From TH-plancto1 sp043777375 (GTDB lineage: Bacteria > Planctomycetota > Planctomycetia > Planctomycetales > Planctomycetaceae): a stretch of 64,000 nt of DNA. A program made the translations under genes and the position numbers. The notes under the pieces are model-generated. The model had not been told where the DNA came from. It made no database searches and saw only the letters and a list, made by a program, of their open reading frames with translations. Location: positions 1-64,000 of the forward strand of contig JAYWHX010000038.1 of the NCBI GenBank assembly GCA_043777375.1. Reading direction: 5' to 3'. How positions within the stretch are numbered: position 1 is the stretch's first letter; each line of letters opens with the position of its first letter. Below, piece by piece: positions 36,572-47,320 of the stretch.

Positions 36572-38068
36572 TCACTTCCCTGCAGGAAGCACCAGCGTTG
36601 CCCTCGGCGCTTCCGCCAAAAACTGGCCGATCCGGTCACGCACCGCATACCCCGCGACAATCGTGATCGACACCAGAGCGAGCCACAAACAAACATCCAA
36701 GACCAGCGGAGGCGTCAATCGTCGGTCGAGCTTTCGATATCGAAAATAGATCGTGGCAGCTGTGATCATTGGCAGGGTCAACGCTTGGCCAAACCCGCCG
36801 ACGACGACCATCCATTTCGGCTCCTTAAAAGTCACAAACAAAGCCAGGGCCAGCACGGGAATCAAGATCGACAGCCAGTGGATCATGCGTGCTCGATCGA
36901 CCGGTTGGCGATATCGAGCGAATTTGGCCAGCCCCAGAAAATCGGCCGCCAGCCGTCCGTTGCCAGCACTCGAAAGATACAGCGTCTTAAACAACACCGC
37001 TGCGGCACCGATCAAGAATACCAGCTGGGTCCAACCGCCGAATGTGTCGATAAACATTCGCGACAGCGTTTCGATCATGTCCTTCTTCTCGGGAGTGAGA
37101 CCCTGCGGATGCAGCACAGCTGCTCCCATGAAGTAGAACGCCACCGTCGAAACTGTGAAGACCACCATGCTGACCCACGCATCGAGGTTCATCACGCGAA
37201 TCCAGCCCTTGGCTCTGCGAGTCCAAGCTTCACTGTCGTCACGTTTCCCCGCATAGCGGGCGTACCCTTTCTCGAGGCACCAGTAGGGATAATAGAACAG
37301 CTCCGCCGCGCCGACTCCCGTGATGCCGAAAACGCCAATCGCAACCATGATGCCTTTCGCAGGGATGTCGTACAACAGCCCCTGCCCCATTCGCAATCCT
37401 CCACCCACCTCGAGCCACGGGATGGGATACTTCGTAAACGGCAACGCGAAAGCCGCCGTGACAGTGAGCAGCGTCACGCCCACGACAAGGGCCGTGGTGA
37501 CGACCTCGATCCGCCGATAGTCGCCTTTCCATAACAGGGCAATCGTGGTCAGGCAGGTCAAGATGGCCCAGGGATACTCGGGCCGCTCGCGAACGGCGGA
37601 TGCCAAGCTCGGCAGCACTCCCTCCAGGCCGTTCGCGACTGCCACAGAGACCGAGGGGAAGGTCAGATTGAGGGCCTGTCCAATCGTGCCGGTCATGGCC
37701 CCGAGCTGAAAGATCGTGGACAGCATCATGATCAGCCACCACCAGGCGAGCCAGTGGGCTCCCAGCCTTAGCCCCGGCAGCTCGTCAATCGCTCCCAGCG
37801 TCGGCTTGCCCGAGGAAATCGCATACCGCCCCAGTTCCGTCTGCACGAACACCTTGATCACACAGCTGAACAGAATCAGCCACAAGAACAGAAATCCGTT
37901 TTCAGCTCCCAGCGAAGTCGTTAGCAGCAACTCTCCCGACCCCACGATCGTCCCTGCCAGCACAATTCCCGGCCCGATCTTCTTCAGAGCGGCCCAAAGT
38001 GAAACGGGAGGCTCCTGAATCTCACTCTCGGGGAGAGCGTAAGGATCGTAGGCGATGGCATCAGTCAT
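36572..38068 (-). CDS. Nramp-family divalent metal transporter-like protein
   Basis: 498 residues with about eleven hydrophobic helices. TM1 reads GPGIVLAGTIVGSGELLLTT, corresponding to the Nramp TM1 region, but the metal-coordinating DPGN motif is replaced by GSGE, so substrate specificity is uncertain. Near the middle are AIGVFGITGVGAAELFYYP and GAAVLHPQGLTPEKKDMIET. The gene stands alone and its stop faces the terminase stop with 21 bases between. Confidence 0.85.
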   Translation of the reverse strand: MTDAIAYDPYALPESEIQEPPVSLWAALKKIGPGIVLAGTIVGSGELLLTTSLGAENGFLFLWLILFSCVIKVFVQTELGRYAISSGKPTLGAIDELPGLRLGAHWLAWWWLIMMLSTIFQLGAMTGTIGQALNLTFPSVSVAVANGLEGVLPSLASAVRERPEYPWAILTCLTTIALLWKGDYRRIEVVTTALVVGVTLLTVTAAFALPFTKYPIPWLEVGGGLRMGQGLLYDIPAKGIMVAIGVFGITGVGAAELFYYPYWCLEKGYARYAGKRDDSEAWTRRAKGWIRVMNLDAWVSMVVFTVSTVAFYFMGAAVLHPQGLTPEKKDMIETLSRMFIDTFGGWTQLVFLIGAAAVLFKTLYLSSAGNGRLAADFLGLAKFARYRQPVDRARMIHWLSILIPVLALALFVTFKEPKWMVVVGGFGQALTLPMITAATIYFRYRKLDRRLTPPLVLDVCLWLALVSITIVAGYAVRDRIGQFLAEAPRATLVLPAGK

Positions 38069-38324
38069 AGAAGAGTCGCTTGGTCGGTCAACGATATTGG
38101 TGAGGGGAACTCCAACTTATAACCCGGCACTGATCTGACAGCAACGAGATGAATGGCCGACAGCGAGGCGGATGGCCCTTCGGTTCTCGAAAACTCCTCG
38201 CCTGTGGTGCCGCCCTGGCACATGTTTTGCATTTATTTTTCTCATCTCGGGGAAATCCTGTTGACGGCAGATTGTCAATCTGTACGATCAAACATGCATC
38301 AGAGCACTCCGTTCGGAGTTTCGG

Positions 38325-38756
38325 TTGAACATCATCCCTCACAAGACGATTCGCTTCGTCCACCGCCTCGCGGTGTCGGGGATTGTGTTTCTACTCGTCT
38401 TGGCTGCAAACTCGGGAGTCTCTGCCGCTCAGTGCGGGGGCCTGCCGAAGGGTTGGCTGCCAGCGAATTACCACGCGGACAGCACTCCATTCACTAGTGT
38501 CGATGTCACAAAAACGGGGAAGCCACTGGTGCCTTCCCCTGCTCCCTGCAAGTGCACCGGTGCCAGCTGCCACCCAGCTGCTCCCTCGCCTGTCCATGAT
38601 CAGCGAGTAATTTCTATCGTTTCTCACGATGCGATTGCGGGCCGATCAGCGGATTTGCGATCTCCCCGACCACGAACAGAATTTCCCGACGAAGTCCATT
38701 CGTCGCTGCGATACGAAGTTGTTCTGGGCTTATTTCGCCCTCCCTGTGGCGTTTAG
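38325..38756 (+). CDS. Small Cys-rich secreted protein, copy 1
   Basis: 143 residues, TTG start with CGGAG six bases upstream. A signal peptide (VSGIVFLLVLAANSGVSAA) is followed by AQCGGLPKGWLPA, then PAPCKCTGASCHPAAPSPVH, and a C-terminal LRYEVVLGLFRPPCGV. It is paralogous to the protein at 41326. CxC and CxxxxC spacing suggests disulfides or metal binding. A DUF1559 gene follows at 39006 and a permease at 40141. Function unknown. Confidence 0.68.
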   Translation: MNIIPHKTIRFVHRLAVSGIVFLLVLAANSGVSAAQCGGLPKGWLPANYHADSTPFTSVDVTKTGKPLVPSPAPCKCTGASCHPAAPSPVHDQRVISIVSHDAIAGRSADLRSPRPRTEFPDEVHSSLRYEVVLGLFRPPCGV

Positions 38757-39005
38757 CCACAGCTGCATGTGGCATCAGTGTCGGCGGACTGTGCTGTTTT
38801 TTACAGCACTGCCGATGTCGACACTGGTTGTGGGCGGCTGAGTCCGTGTGATGGATGCATTGGCGTATTCGTCGTTCTGACTCGGTCACCGCTCTGTCGA
38901 CCCCGCTTCCTTGCTAGCAAATTGCTGACATTGGCCAATTCTTTTTCCGGCCATGTTCTCTTGGTCCTCATCTTCAGCTGCGTCATCGGGCGCTCAGGAA
39001 AACTC

Positions 39006-39926
39006 ATGTCTCCCTCCATTCGCCGCCACGGATTTACACTGATCGAGTTGCTTGTTGTCATCGCGATCATCGCGGTGCTGATCGCCCTTCTGCTGCCCGC
39101 CGTGCAACAGGCTCGCGAAGCCGCCCGTCGTTCCCAGTGCAAAAACAACCTCAAGCAAATGGGGTTGGCGATGCACAACTACGAGGAAACCCATCGCCGG
39201 TTCCCGTCATCTGGACAGGGTTTGGGGAGCGGCCCGTTGGGGCAGAACTTTGATCGCCATGCGCTCTTCACCCACATCCTGCCGTTCCTAGATCAAGCGG
39301 GCCGGTACAACCAATTCGATTTTGGGTCTTACTACAACCAGACCCCTGCGAATCAAGCGATCAGCAAAGGAGTCATTTCCGGATACCTTTGTCCGAGTGC
39401 GAGCCTGCGTAACGATAACACCGACACTCAAGGCTACGGCGCCATCGACTACGGCGCGACGATTCACACCAACATCGATCCCAACACCGGACTGCCGAAC
39501 AGTGCGTTCATGGTTCACGGTGGGCTGCGTTGGGAGGGGACTCGCATGGGGCAAATCACTGATGGAACCAGCTCCACGATGGCCATCGGCGAAGACGTGG
39601 GGCGTCATGATCAAATGAATTCGCTCTACGACGACCCAGTCAATCCCGCGGTTAAGCGATCTCACTGGCGGTGGGCCGAGCCTGACAATGCGTTCGGAGT
39701 CTCCTTCACCCCAAACTTCCATCGCAACCCATTTGGCGGGCCAGCGACTTGTCTGTGGAAGGACATGAACTGCGGCCCGAATGACGAGCTATTCAGCTTC
39801 CATATCGGGGGCACTCATGCCCTGTTTTGTGACGGACATGTCCAGTTCATCACCGACAGCATGGACTATCGTGTGTTGCGGGCGATCGTGTCCGCAGGAC
39901 AAGGGGAAATTCCTGGCGAGTTCTAG
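39006..39926 (+). CDS. DUF1559 (SBP_bac_10-type) pilin-like secreted protein, copy 1
   Basis: 306 residues. The N terminus has a type III (prepilin) signal GFTLIELLVVIAII followed by VQQAREAARRSQCKNNLKQM, as in all DUF1559 proteins. The C-terminal part has the typical HIGGTHALFCDGHVQFI and FHPGG-like segments (DGTSSTMAIGE). AGGAAA precedes the ATG. DUF1559 is expanded in Planctomycetes, and function is unknown. It follows the small Cys-rich gene. Confidence 0.93.
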   Translation: MSPSIRRHGFTLIELLVVIAIIAVLIALLLPAVQQAREAARRSQCKNNLKQMGLAMHNYEETHRRFPSSGQGLGSGPLGQNFDRHALFTHILPFLDQAGRYNQFDFGSYYNQTPANQAISKGVISGYLCPSASLRNDNTDTQGYGAIDYGATIHTNIDPNTGLPNSAFMVHGGLRWEGTRMGQITDGTSSTMAIGEDVGRHDQMNSLYDDPVNPAVKRSHWRWAEPDNAFGVSFTPNFHRNPFGGPATCLWKDMNCGPNDELFSFHIGGTHALFCDGHVQFITDSMDYRVLRAIVSAGQGEIPGEF

Positions 39927-40140
39927 TGCTGTGTCAACACTTGATTGCGGCGTTGGAGTCCAGCCTTTAGGCTGCTCTCGAACGCGACATTCTCATGATT
40001 CAAGCCACGACGGACTAGTTGTGCACGTGGTCATGACCAAGACATGCGCGAGTCCCCATTCTCTCCGACTCGGTTGATCCTCTCTTCGCATTCTCCTTGT
40101 GACGAGAGGGGTCACCCCCACAATTGCCATTGAGTGTCCC

Positions 40141-41244
40141 ATGTCGACAGCCGCACTCCCATCGCAGCAGGGCATTCGCTGCTACTACCGCCCGATCTTG
40201 ATGGCCATCGGCCTGCTGATCATCATGGGCGTTTTCTGGTTCGTCTCGCGCTATCCCCAGCTGATGCACAAATCGACCCAGTTGGGGAACGAAATGTCAT
40301 CGATGGCGAACACGGGGGATCTGATCAAGGTGGCAGCTGACGCTCCGTGGTATGCGAAGATTGGCTGGGGAGCCATCAACTGGCTCGACACGATGAAAAA
40401 GGGGATGGCCTTCGGAGTACTAAGCGGCGCGTTGCTGCACACGATCCTGAAGTATTACCCTCTGAAGATTGGCCAAAACCTGTACCTCAATTCACTCAAA
40501 GGAGCTCTTGTCGGAGTTCCCGCTGGCGTCTGCGCGAACTGCTCCGTTCCGATGGCGTGCGGTGTGACTCGAGGAGATGGCCGCGTCGAGGTTGCACTGG
40601 GGTTCCTGTTCAGTTCCCCCAACTTCAATCCCATCGTCGTGATGATGACATTCTCGGCACTGCCGCTGTCGATGTTCGTGACCAAGTATGCCCTGCTGCT
40701 GTTCGTGATCGCAATCTTCGTCCCCGCAGTCGTGGGCTGGCTGGAGAAGTCGGGCCCGCTCAAGCTGTTGCCCGTCGATGAGCATGGCGGATCGTGCGAC
40801 ATTCCCTCCAGCGCGGGCCCTTGCGAGCAATCCCTATTTGCGACTCTGTCCGAGCTGTCGACGGAGTTCGCGAAGAACGTCTGGATGCTGCTGAAGCCCA
40901 CGATTGCCATCATGCTGTGCATGAGCGTCCTGGCCGCCACGCTGCTGTCATTCCTGCCGTGGGACCAGTGGCTCTCGGCCAATCCGACACCGCTGATGCT
41001 GCTCGGGATCGCCTTCCTGGCAGTGCTGATGCCCGTGCCGATCGCGCTCGATGTGCTGTTCGCCGCCTTGCTGCTCAAGCATGGGCGGTCCCCCGCCTAC
41101 GTCATGGTCTTCACCATCGGGCTCGGGGCGTACAGCCTCGTCCCCAGCATCTATCTGTGGCGGGAAGTGTCCCGCAAACTCTCTGTGATCTTGTTGCTGT
41201 TCTTCACTCTCGCCAGCTGGGGACTCGGACTGCTCTATTTATGA
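40141..41244 (+). CDS. Permease with Cys-rich motif (DUF318/ArsP-like)
   Basis: 367 residues, about eight to ten membrane helices. The hallmark PAGVCANCSVPMACGVTRGD places Cys at 131, 134 and 140 between helices, with FSSPNFNPIVVMM following, which resembles PF03773-type permeases (predicted metal/metalloid or organoarsenic efflux). A soluble loop near 225-245 contains GGSCDIPSSAGPCEQ, giving more Cys. It lies between two copies of the small Cys-rich protein, so it may move a thiol-binding metal; this is inference. ATG 40141 chosen over GTG 40099. Confidence 0.75.
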   Translation: MSTAALPSQQGIRCYYRPILMAIGLLIIMGVFWFVSRYPQLMHKSTQLGNEMSSMANTGDLIKVAADAPWYAKIGWGAINWLDTMKKGMAFGVLSGALLHTILKYYPLKIGQNLYLNSLKGALVGVPAGVCANCSVPMACGVTRGDGRVEVALGFLFSSPNFNPIVVMMTFSALPLSMFVTKYALLLFVIAIFVPAVVGWLEKSGPLKLLPVDEHGGSCDIPSSAGPCEQSLFATLSELSTEFAKNVWMLLKPTIAIMLCMSVLAATLLSFLPWDQWLSANPTPLMLLGIAFLAVLMPVPIALDVLFAALLLKHGRSPAYVMVFTIGLGAYSLVPSIYLWREVSRKLSVILLLFFTLASWGLGLLYL

Positions 41245-41325
41245 GTCGCCAGTACAGCTCGCCTCTCGTGCTGCGAGCCCATAACCAATCGACAACCCGG
41301 AGCATACACTGAACGAAGCCAGTGA

Positions 41326-41763
41326 ATGAATCAGATGAACGCGTTCCCTCGAACATCGAAGAATATCGTCCACCGCATCGCGGTGTCGGGGATCGTGTTG
41401 TTATTGATGATCACTTCCAGTTCTCAGATCCATGCAGCCCAGTGCGGGGGCTTGCCGAAAGGCTGGCTCTCAGCGAATTCTGAGATTCCTACGGACCGGA
41501 TCGTGATTCCCATCGGACACGAGTCCGCCCCCGATGTGCCACCCCGGGCTCCTTGCAAGTGTACCGGGTCCAGCTGCTCTCCCGCAGCTCCCACACCAGG
41601 GCCAGATCACCGAGTCAGCGGAGCAGGCTTCCGCGATGCTGACTTGGGGCAGAGCCGAGAATTCCCGCTACTAATCAATCAGTCTGAGTCTCCCGACTGT
41701 ACCGATGTCGGGCTGAGGTATGTGGTCGTATTGGGCATTTTTCGCCCTCCCTGTGGTGTCTAG
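41326..41763 (+). CDS. Small Cys-rich secreted protein, copy 2
   Basis: 145 residues, paralogous to the protein at 38325: shared NIVHRIAVSGIV signal region, AAQCGGLPKGWLSANSE, APCKCTGSSCSPAAP, and LRYVVVLGIFRPPCGV. DNA similarity is high around the signal peptide and low in the middle. A DUF1559 gene follows again, so gene order is duplicated. ATG 41326, with alternative ATG 41335. Confidence 0.7.
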   Translation: MNQMNAFPRTSKNIVHRIAVSGIVLLLMITSSSQIHAAQCGGLPKGWLSANSEIPTDRIVIPIGHESAPDVPPRAPCKCTGSSCSPAAPTPGPDHRVSGAGFRDADLGQSREFPLLINQSESPDCTDVGLRYVVVLGIFRPPCGV

Positions 41764-42032
41764 CCGCAGCTGCATGATCGATCCGCCTCGCCGCCTTGGA
41801 TGTTTCCACATTCATGCCGCGTGTCGAGTCGGGCTATGGGTTGCTGCTGTTCTGCGATCAAAGTCCTCGGCGTGATTGCCGACAGATCGCGCGCGTCAAG
41901 CGACTCTGGGAACCGCCCAATTGGCGGTCGGTTGCCCACATTCAGTTCGTCGACATTGGCCCATTCCTGTTTCGGGCCGTGTTCACTTCGACCTCATCTT
42001 CAGCTGCGCCGATTCGGCGCGAAGGAATTCAA

Positions 42033-42983
<951 letters not shown>

Positions 42984-43050
42984 GCCCACCTCTGCGTGTC
43001 AACGTCCCGGCTCGCTCTGAGTCATAGGGACTTCACAACCCAGCGCAGCT

Positions 43051-43076
43051 GCCGGGCAGAGTTTTCTCTGCCCGGC
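43051..43076 (+). terminator. 11-bp hairpin with TTTT loop
   Basis: GCCGGGCAGAG-TTTT-CTCTGCCCGGC, 68 bases after the DUF1559 copy 2 stop. Possible terminator, though no T-tract follows. Confidence 0.5.
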
Positions 43077-43113
43077 TCGCTGGTTCTTCTCATTTCCAAA
43101 AGGAATCGATTCG

Positions 43114-43491
43114 ATGCTGCCCGCACGTATCACGCTTGCTGTTTGTTTGATGGTTACGATCTTGGGTTGTCTCACTGGATGTGGGAATTCGGCCAGTGAC
43201 CACCCCCTGGACGCCGATGTGGCACACACCTCCTTGGAGAAGGCACTGACTGCCTGGGTGGATGGAAAGAAGCCAGCTGAACTCAAGCCTGAGATCATCA
43301 TGGGTGACTTCGCCTGGGACTCGGGCAAGAAGCTCGTCTCATTCGAGATCCTGACCAAGGATGAAACCTCCGATGGCACCAACCTGCACGTCAAAGTGAA
43401 ACGCAAGTTCCAGAAGGATGGCAAAGAGTCTGAGTCAGAAGTGCTCTACATCGTCGGCACTTCGCCGGTGATCACGATTTTCCCACAGTAG
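43114..43491 (+). CDS. Small conserved-type lipoprotein
   Basis: 125 residues: signal peptide with lipobox CLTGC (C23), then a short beta-strand domain (FAWDSGKKLVSFEILTKD, LHVKVKRKFQKDGKESESEV). AAGGAA precedes the ATG. No family recognised. It follows DUF1559 copy 2, but a hairpin lies between, so co-transcription is unclear. Confidence 0.65.
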   Translation: MLPARITLAVCLMVTILGCLTGCGNSASDHPLDADVAHTSLEKALTAWVDGKKPAELKPEIIMGDFAWDSGKKLVSFEILTKDETSDGTNLHVKVKRKFQKDGKESESEVLYIVGTSPVITIFPQ

Positions 43492-43511
43492 AGTCAGCTT
43501 GACGAGATGAT

Positions 43512-43612
43512 TTCTCCGCCACTGGGGCTTGTCCTCGTGGTTCCTGCACCGGTACGCGACAGCCTGGCTCCAGCACGGGAACCACCCCGACGAGCGGGGT
43601 GGCGGGGAGAAG
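43512..43612. repeat. Palindromic repeat family A, copy 1
   Basis: Left arm CTCCGCCACTGGGGCTTGTC..., right arm ...ACGAGCGGGGTGGCGGGGAG, inner arms TGGTTCCTGCACC and GGAACCACC-type. Same element at 45377, 49695 and 60657. It lies between two genes on the + strand. Confidence 0.85.
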
Positions 43613-43681
43613 TTTTGCTGCCGGCCTCGATTCAGCGATTCAACTACATCGCAACACACACTTCACTCGAAAGAGAATTCC

Positions 43682-45115
43682 ATGCTCAAACATGCCTTGG
43701 CCACTGCCCTCATCACACTGTCAATCAGCACTCTCGTCTCTGCTGATGGTCCCGTTCCGACTGCCCGCCCAATCCCCCTGACGCGGGATGAGATGAAGCG
43801 GATGCTGGAGGATCTCAAGTCCCGTCCGATCCGAATTCCGCTTCCGGAACTGACTGACAAGGACCGCGAGGCCCTCGGCGAGCGGGTCGACAATTACGAA
43901 GCTCGCCTGCGGTATCACTACCTGCCTGCTGGAGAAGGCTCAGTATTCGGTGGTCGACCCGCGACCACCCCCAACACTCCGCCGGGGACTCCGCCCCCCA
44001 CACGCGACTTCACTCGCAACGGCGACGAGAACATGACCTTGAGCTACTCGTTCAAGACCATGCTCTTCTGGATCGTGGCCCGCACCAACAACTGCCAGTA
44101 CTGTCTTGGCCATCAGGAACAGAAACTCTCCGCAGCTGGGATGACCGAAGAGCAGATCGCTGCTCTCGACTTCGACTGGAAGCGGTTCACTCCTGCGGAA
44201 CAGACCGCGTTCGCCTATGCCCGCAAGATCACGTACTCGCCACATCAATTGGGCGATGCCGACATCGACGCACTGCGCAAACACTACACGGATGCGCAGA
44301 TTCTAGAGATGACGATGTCGACGGCGGGGAACAATTCCATCAATCGCTGGAAGGAAGGGGCCGGGATTCCACAGTCTCAATCGGGCGCCAGCTTCTTTAG
44401 GCGGGCGGAGAATCTGCCCAAAGACCGTCCCGTACCGAACGAGAGCTTCCTGACTCCGACTCCCGCAGAGTTCACCAAGTCGCTCTCGCAAGTGGTCCCC
44501 GTCTCGCTCGACGCTGCGGGCCTTCCGTCGCAGATCGCGATCAGCACGCGGCCCGCACTGGAGTCGCGAGCTGAGGTCGAATCCGCACTTCAACTCGCTC
44601 GCACGCGCCAGTCGCGACTGCCACTTCAAACGGAAGAAGCTGTCCGCAAGGTCTGGTCCGCTGACATCCCCGAGGGACCAGTTCCGAACTGGATGCGACT
44701 GCTGGCTTTGTTCCCCAATGAAGGCCGCGGTCGGCTCAACAGCTTGCTCGCCATGTCCACCGAGCGTGGAGACTTGTCACTGGTCACCAAGGCACAGGTC
44801 AGCTGGATCATCGCTCGGCAGGATCGCGCGTGGTACGCCGCTGGAGGGGCGCAAGCCCAGCTGCGAAAGCTCGGACAAACGGATGATCAGGTCTACGCCC
44901 TCGATGGCGATTGGCAAGAATTCACCGCCGAGGAGCGGGCGATGTTCCGCTTCGCCCGCGACCTGGCGATGACCCCCATCGCGCTCACTGATGCGGATGT
45001 CACCGAAGCTCTCGAACTGGCTGGACCTCGCAAAGTCGTCCAGCTGGTCAACTTCACGACGAGCCGGGCGTACTTCGACCGCGTGACCGAAGCTGCTGGC
45101 CTGCCGCTCGAATGA
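43682..45115 (+). CDS. AhpD/carboxymuconolactone decarboxylase-like protein with two domains
   Basis: 477 residues with signal peptide (about 1-20). The first CMD/AhpD-like domain has the redox motif C138-Q-Y-C141-L-G-H144. A second, related domain has WIIARQDRAWYAAGG near 372-386, where the Cys and His are gone. AGAGAA precedes the ATG. The intact CxxC-H supports peroxidase or thiol chemistry in the first domain. The longer frame to 43529 is translated repeat DNA (family A). Confidence 0.82.
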   Translation: MLKHALATALITLSISTLVSADGPVPTARPIPLTRDEMKRMLEDLKSRPIRIPLPELTDKDREALGERVDNYEARLRYHYLPAGEGSVFGGRPATTPNTPPGTPPPTRDFTRNGDENMTLSYSFKTMLFWIVARTNNCQYCLGHQEQKLSAAGMTEEQIAALDFDWKRFTPAEQTAFAYARKITYSPHQLGDADIDALRKHYTDAQILEMTMSTAGNNSINRWKEGAGIPQSQSGASFFRRAENLPKDRPVPNESFLTPTPAEFTKSLSQVVPVSLDAAGLPSQIAISTRPALESRAEVESALQLARTRQSRLPLQTEEAVRKVWSADIPEGPVPNWMRLLALFPNEGRGRLNSLLAMSTERGDLSLVTKAQVSWIIARQDRAWYAAGGAQAQLRKLGQTDDQVYALDGDWQEFTAEERAMFRFARDLAMTPIALTDADVTEALELAGPRKVVQLVNFTTSRAYFDRVTEAAGLPLE

Positions 45116-45136
45116 ATAGAGGGAGGTTGACAGCCC

Positions 45137-45358
45137 ATGGACCGTAAACAGTTTCCACGTCGCATGTGCCGCCTGGCGTTGTGCCTGCTCGCCATTGAAA
45201 TCGGCGTCTGGTGGAGTCTGCATAACTCGCTGGTGACTCCGTCCGACATCCCGGCGGACAAGCCTAGGCAGCACGCGCCACCCGCACTCGACACAGCTGT
45301 GCCGAGTCGGCCATCCGGGAATTCGGCGAACGGGCCACCGGGTTTTGCGATTGATTGA
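45137..45358 (+). CDS. Small membrane-anchored protein
   Basis: 73 residues: basic start, one hydrophobic helix (LALCLLAIEIGVWWSL), and a Pro/Ser-rich tail. GGGAGG lies about ten bases before the ATG. It follows the AhpD-like gene by 21 bases, so may be in the same operon. No family recognised, and it could be spurious. Confidence 0.45.
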   Translation: MDRKQFPRRMCRLALCLLAIEIGVWWSLHNSLVTPSDIPADKPRQHAPPALDTAVPSRPSGNSANGPPGFAID

Positions 45359-45376
45359 GGTCGCAAGGAGAAATCA

Positions 45377-45474
45377 CTTCACGCCAGTGGGACTTGTCCC
45401 TGTGGTTCCCGCGCTGGTGCGCTACTTTACCGCATAAACGCGGGAATCACCCTGACGAGCGGGGTGGCGTGAAG
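45377..45474. repeat. Palindromic repeat family A, copy 2
   Basis: CTTCACGCCAGTGGGACTTG... pairs with ...CGAGCGGGGTGGCGTGAAG; TGTGGTTCCCGCG and CGCGGGAATCACC form the inner stem. Confidence 0.85.
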
Positions 45475-45575
45475 ACGTTTTCCCTGTAATGAATCAGGCT
45501 CCAGTTCGCCCAGTTTCATCAACTTTGCTACCCTGAAGGCCTCTCGAAAAATGGCGAGGTCTTTCAGAGGCGAGG

Positions 45576-47303
45576 ATGGGCAACAGCGACACATCGATGG
45601 CCGTTCGCAGTGGACGCTGGTTAGCGGCGGCTCTGCTGCTCGCCTGCGCAGCGGGCTGCCCGAATATCCCGTCACCACCACCTCCCGCTGCGCCGCCCCC
45701 GAGCCTACCAGTTCAGTTTGCCGACCGAGCTGCTGATTGGTACGTAAAATTCCAATATCAAAACGGGGAGCATGCGGGGCACTATTCCATCCTCGAAACA
45801 CTCGGAGGCGGAGTCGGACTGTTCGACTATGACCGGGATGGGCGAACGGATCTGTGGTGCGTTGGAGGTGGGTCATTCACTCGCACTTCGAAAACACCGA
45901 CCGGACTCCCATGTGCGCTCTTTCGCAATCGCGGTCTTCAATTCGAGAACGTCACAGCACCATCTTCGATCGCAGCTCCGAGTCACTATCAACACGGAAT
46001 CGCAGCTGCGGATTACGATCAAGACGGCTTCGTTGATGCCTTGATCACCGGCTACGGCGGGCTTCAGCTGTGGCATAATTTGGGCGATGGAACGTTCGAG
46101 GATGTGACCGCGTTCACGGGTTTGTTCGTCGATCCATGGTGGAGTTCCAGCGCCGCGTGGGGGGATTTCAATCAGGATGGTCAACTCGATGTGTATGTCA
46201 CACATTACGTGAACTGGTCTCCGGAGAATGACCCGCCGTGTTATACGCATGGCGATCTGCGCGAGGTCTGCTCGCCGCTGGTGTTCGAGGGTTTGTCTGA
46301 TTCCGTCTGGAGCGCTGATGGCTCTGGTGGATTTCAAGACAGCTCTGCTGAAGTGGGATTAGTCGAAGGCGGCAAGGGGATGAGCGCGCTGGTCGCGGAC
46401 CTCGACCTCGACGGCGACGTCGATGTGTATGTCGGCAACGACACGACCCCGAAATTCCTCTATGAGAACGTGAACGGACAGCTGCGAGAAAGAGGTTTGC
46501 TGAGCGGGGTCAGCCTGAGCAAGCTGGGAGCTGCCGAAGGATCGATGGGAACTGACTTGGGCGATTTCGATCTCGACGGGCTGCCCGATCTGTGGGTGGC
46601 CAACTTCGAGGACGAGACGTTTGGCCTCTATAAAAACCTCGGCGGAATGCAGTTTGAGCATGTCAGCCACGAGACGGGCCTCGACCGTATTGGCCAGGCG
46701 TACGTCGGGTGGGGCGTGGTGTTTGGCGATTGGAATCTCGATGGCGACGAAGATGTTTTCGTCAGCAACGGGCATGTCGTGCGGCATGCGCACAAGGCAC
46801 CCATTCAGCAGCACCCCGTCTTGATGGAGAATTTGGCGGGGAAGCAATTCAAAAACGTGGCCGAGTTGAGTGGTGCCTACTTCCGCACCGCTCATCCGGG
46901 ACGCGGAGCAGCGACCAGCGACCTCGATCTCGATGGCGATCTCGATCTAGTGGTCTCGCATGTGAACCAGCCGGTCGCCGTCCTGGAGAACCAAGGCCCA
47001 CGGGTCAGCCGATCGATCACTGTCGAGCTGACAGGCACCAAGTCCCCCCGCTGGGCGATCGGCACAGTCGTGCGGCTGATCACCACACAAGGGTTACAAA
47101 TCCGCCAGTGGCGCGGCGGCGGCAGCTTTGCCTCGACGAGTGATCCGCGATTGCTCTTCGGCATTCCCGTCGGACAGAGCCCAGTGAGGTTAGAGGTTAG
47201 CTGGCCCAGCGGTCTTCGCGAGACGATCCCGCTGGAGACCTCGACTCACCGCATTCATGTCGTCGAGGGTGAGCAGCACCTGCCGGGCAGACTGATGGAA
47301 TAG
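45576..47303 (+). CDS. FG-GAP/VCBS repeat lipoprotein with ASPIC/UnbV domain (CRTAC1-like)
   Basis: 575 residues. A signal peptide ending LLLACAAGC gives lipidation. FG-GAP-like repeats (DYDQDGFVDALITGYGG, DFNQDGQLDVYVTHY, DLDLDGDVDVYVGND, DFDLDGLPDLWVANFED) form a calcium-binding beta propeller, and an ASPIC/UnbV domain (VRLITTQGLQIRQWRGGGSF, EVSWPSGLRETIPL) ends the protein. Widespread in Planctomycetes; probably surface-exposed with carbohydrate or protein binding, role unknown. ATG 45597 is an alternative start. Confidence 0.92.
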   Translation: MGNSDTSMAVRSGRWLAAALLLACAAGCPNIPSPPPPAAPPPSLPVQFADRAADWYVKFQYQNGEHAGHYSILETLGGGVGLFDYDRDGRTDLWCVGGGSFTRTSKTPTGLPCALFRNRGLQFENVTAPSSIAAPSHYQHGIAAADYDQDGFVDALITGYGGLQLWHNLGDGTFEDVTAFTGLFVDPWWSSSAAWGDFNQDGQLDVYVTHYVNWSPENDPPCYTHGDLREVCSPLVFEGLSDSVWSADGSGGFQDSSAEVGLVEGGKGMSALVADLDLDGDVDVYVGNDTTPKFLYENVNGQLRERGLLSGVSLSKLGAAEGSMGTDLGDFDLDGLPDLWVANFEDETFGLYKNLGGMQFEHVSHETGLDRIGQAYVGWGVVFGDWNLDGDEDVFVSNGHVVRHAHKAPIQQHPVLMENLAGKQFKNVAELSGAYFRTAHPGRGAATSDLDLDGDLDLVVSHVNQPVAVLENQGPRVSRSITVELTGTKSPRWAIGTVVRLITTQGLQIRQWRGGGSFASTSDPRLLFGIPVGQSPVRLEVSWPSGLRETIPLETSTHRIHVVEGEQHLPGRLME

Positions 47304-47320
47304 CGGAATAGAGCCGACTC

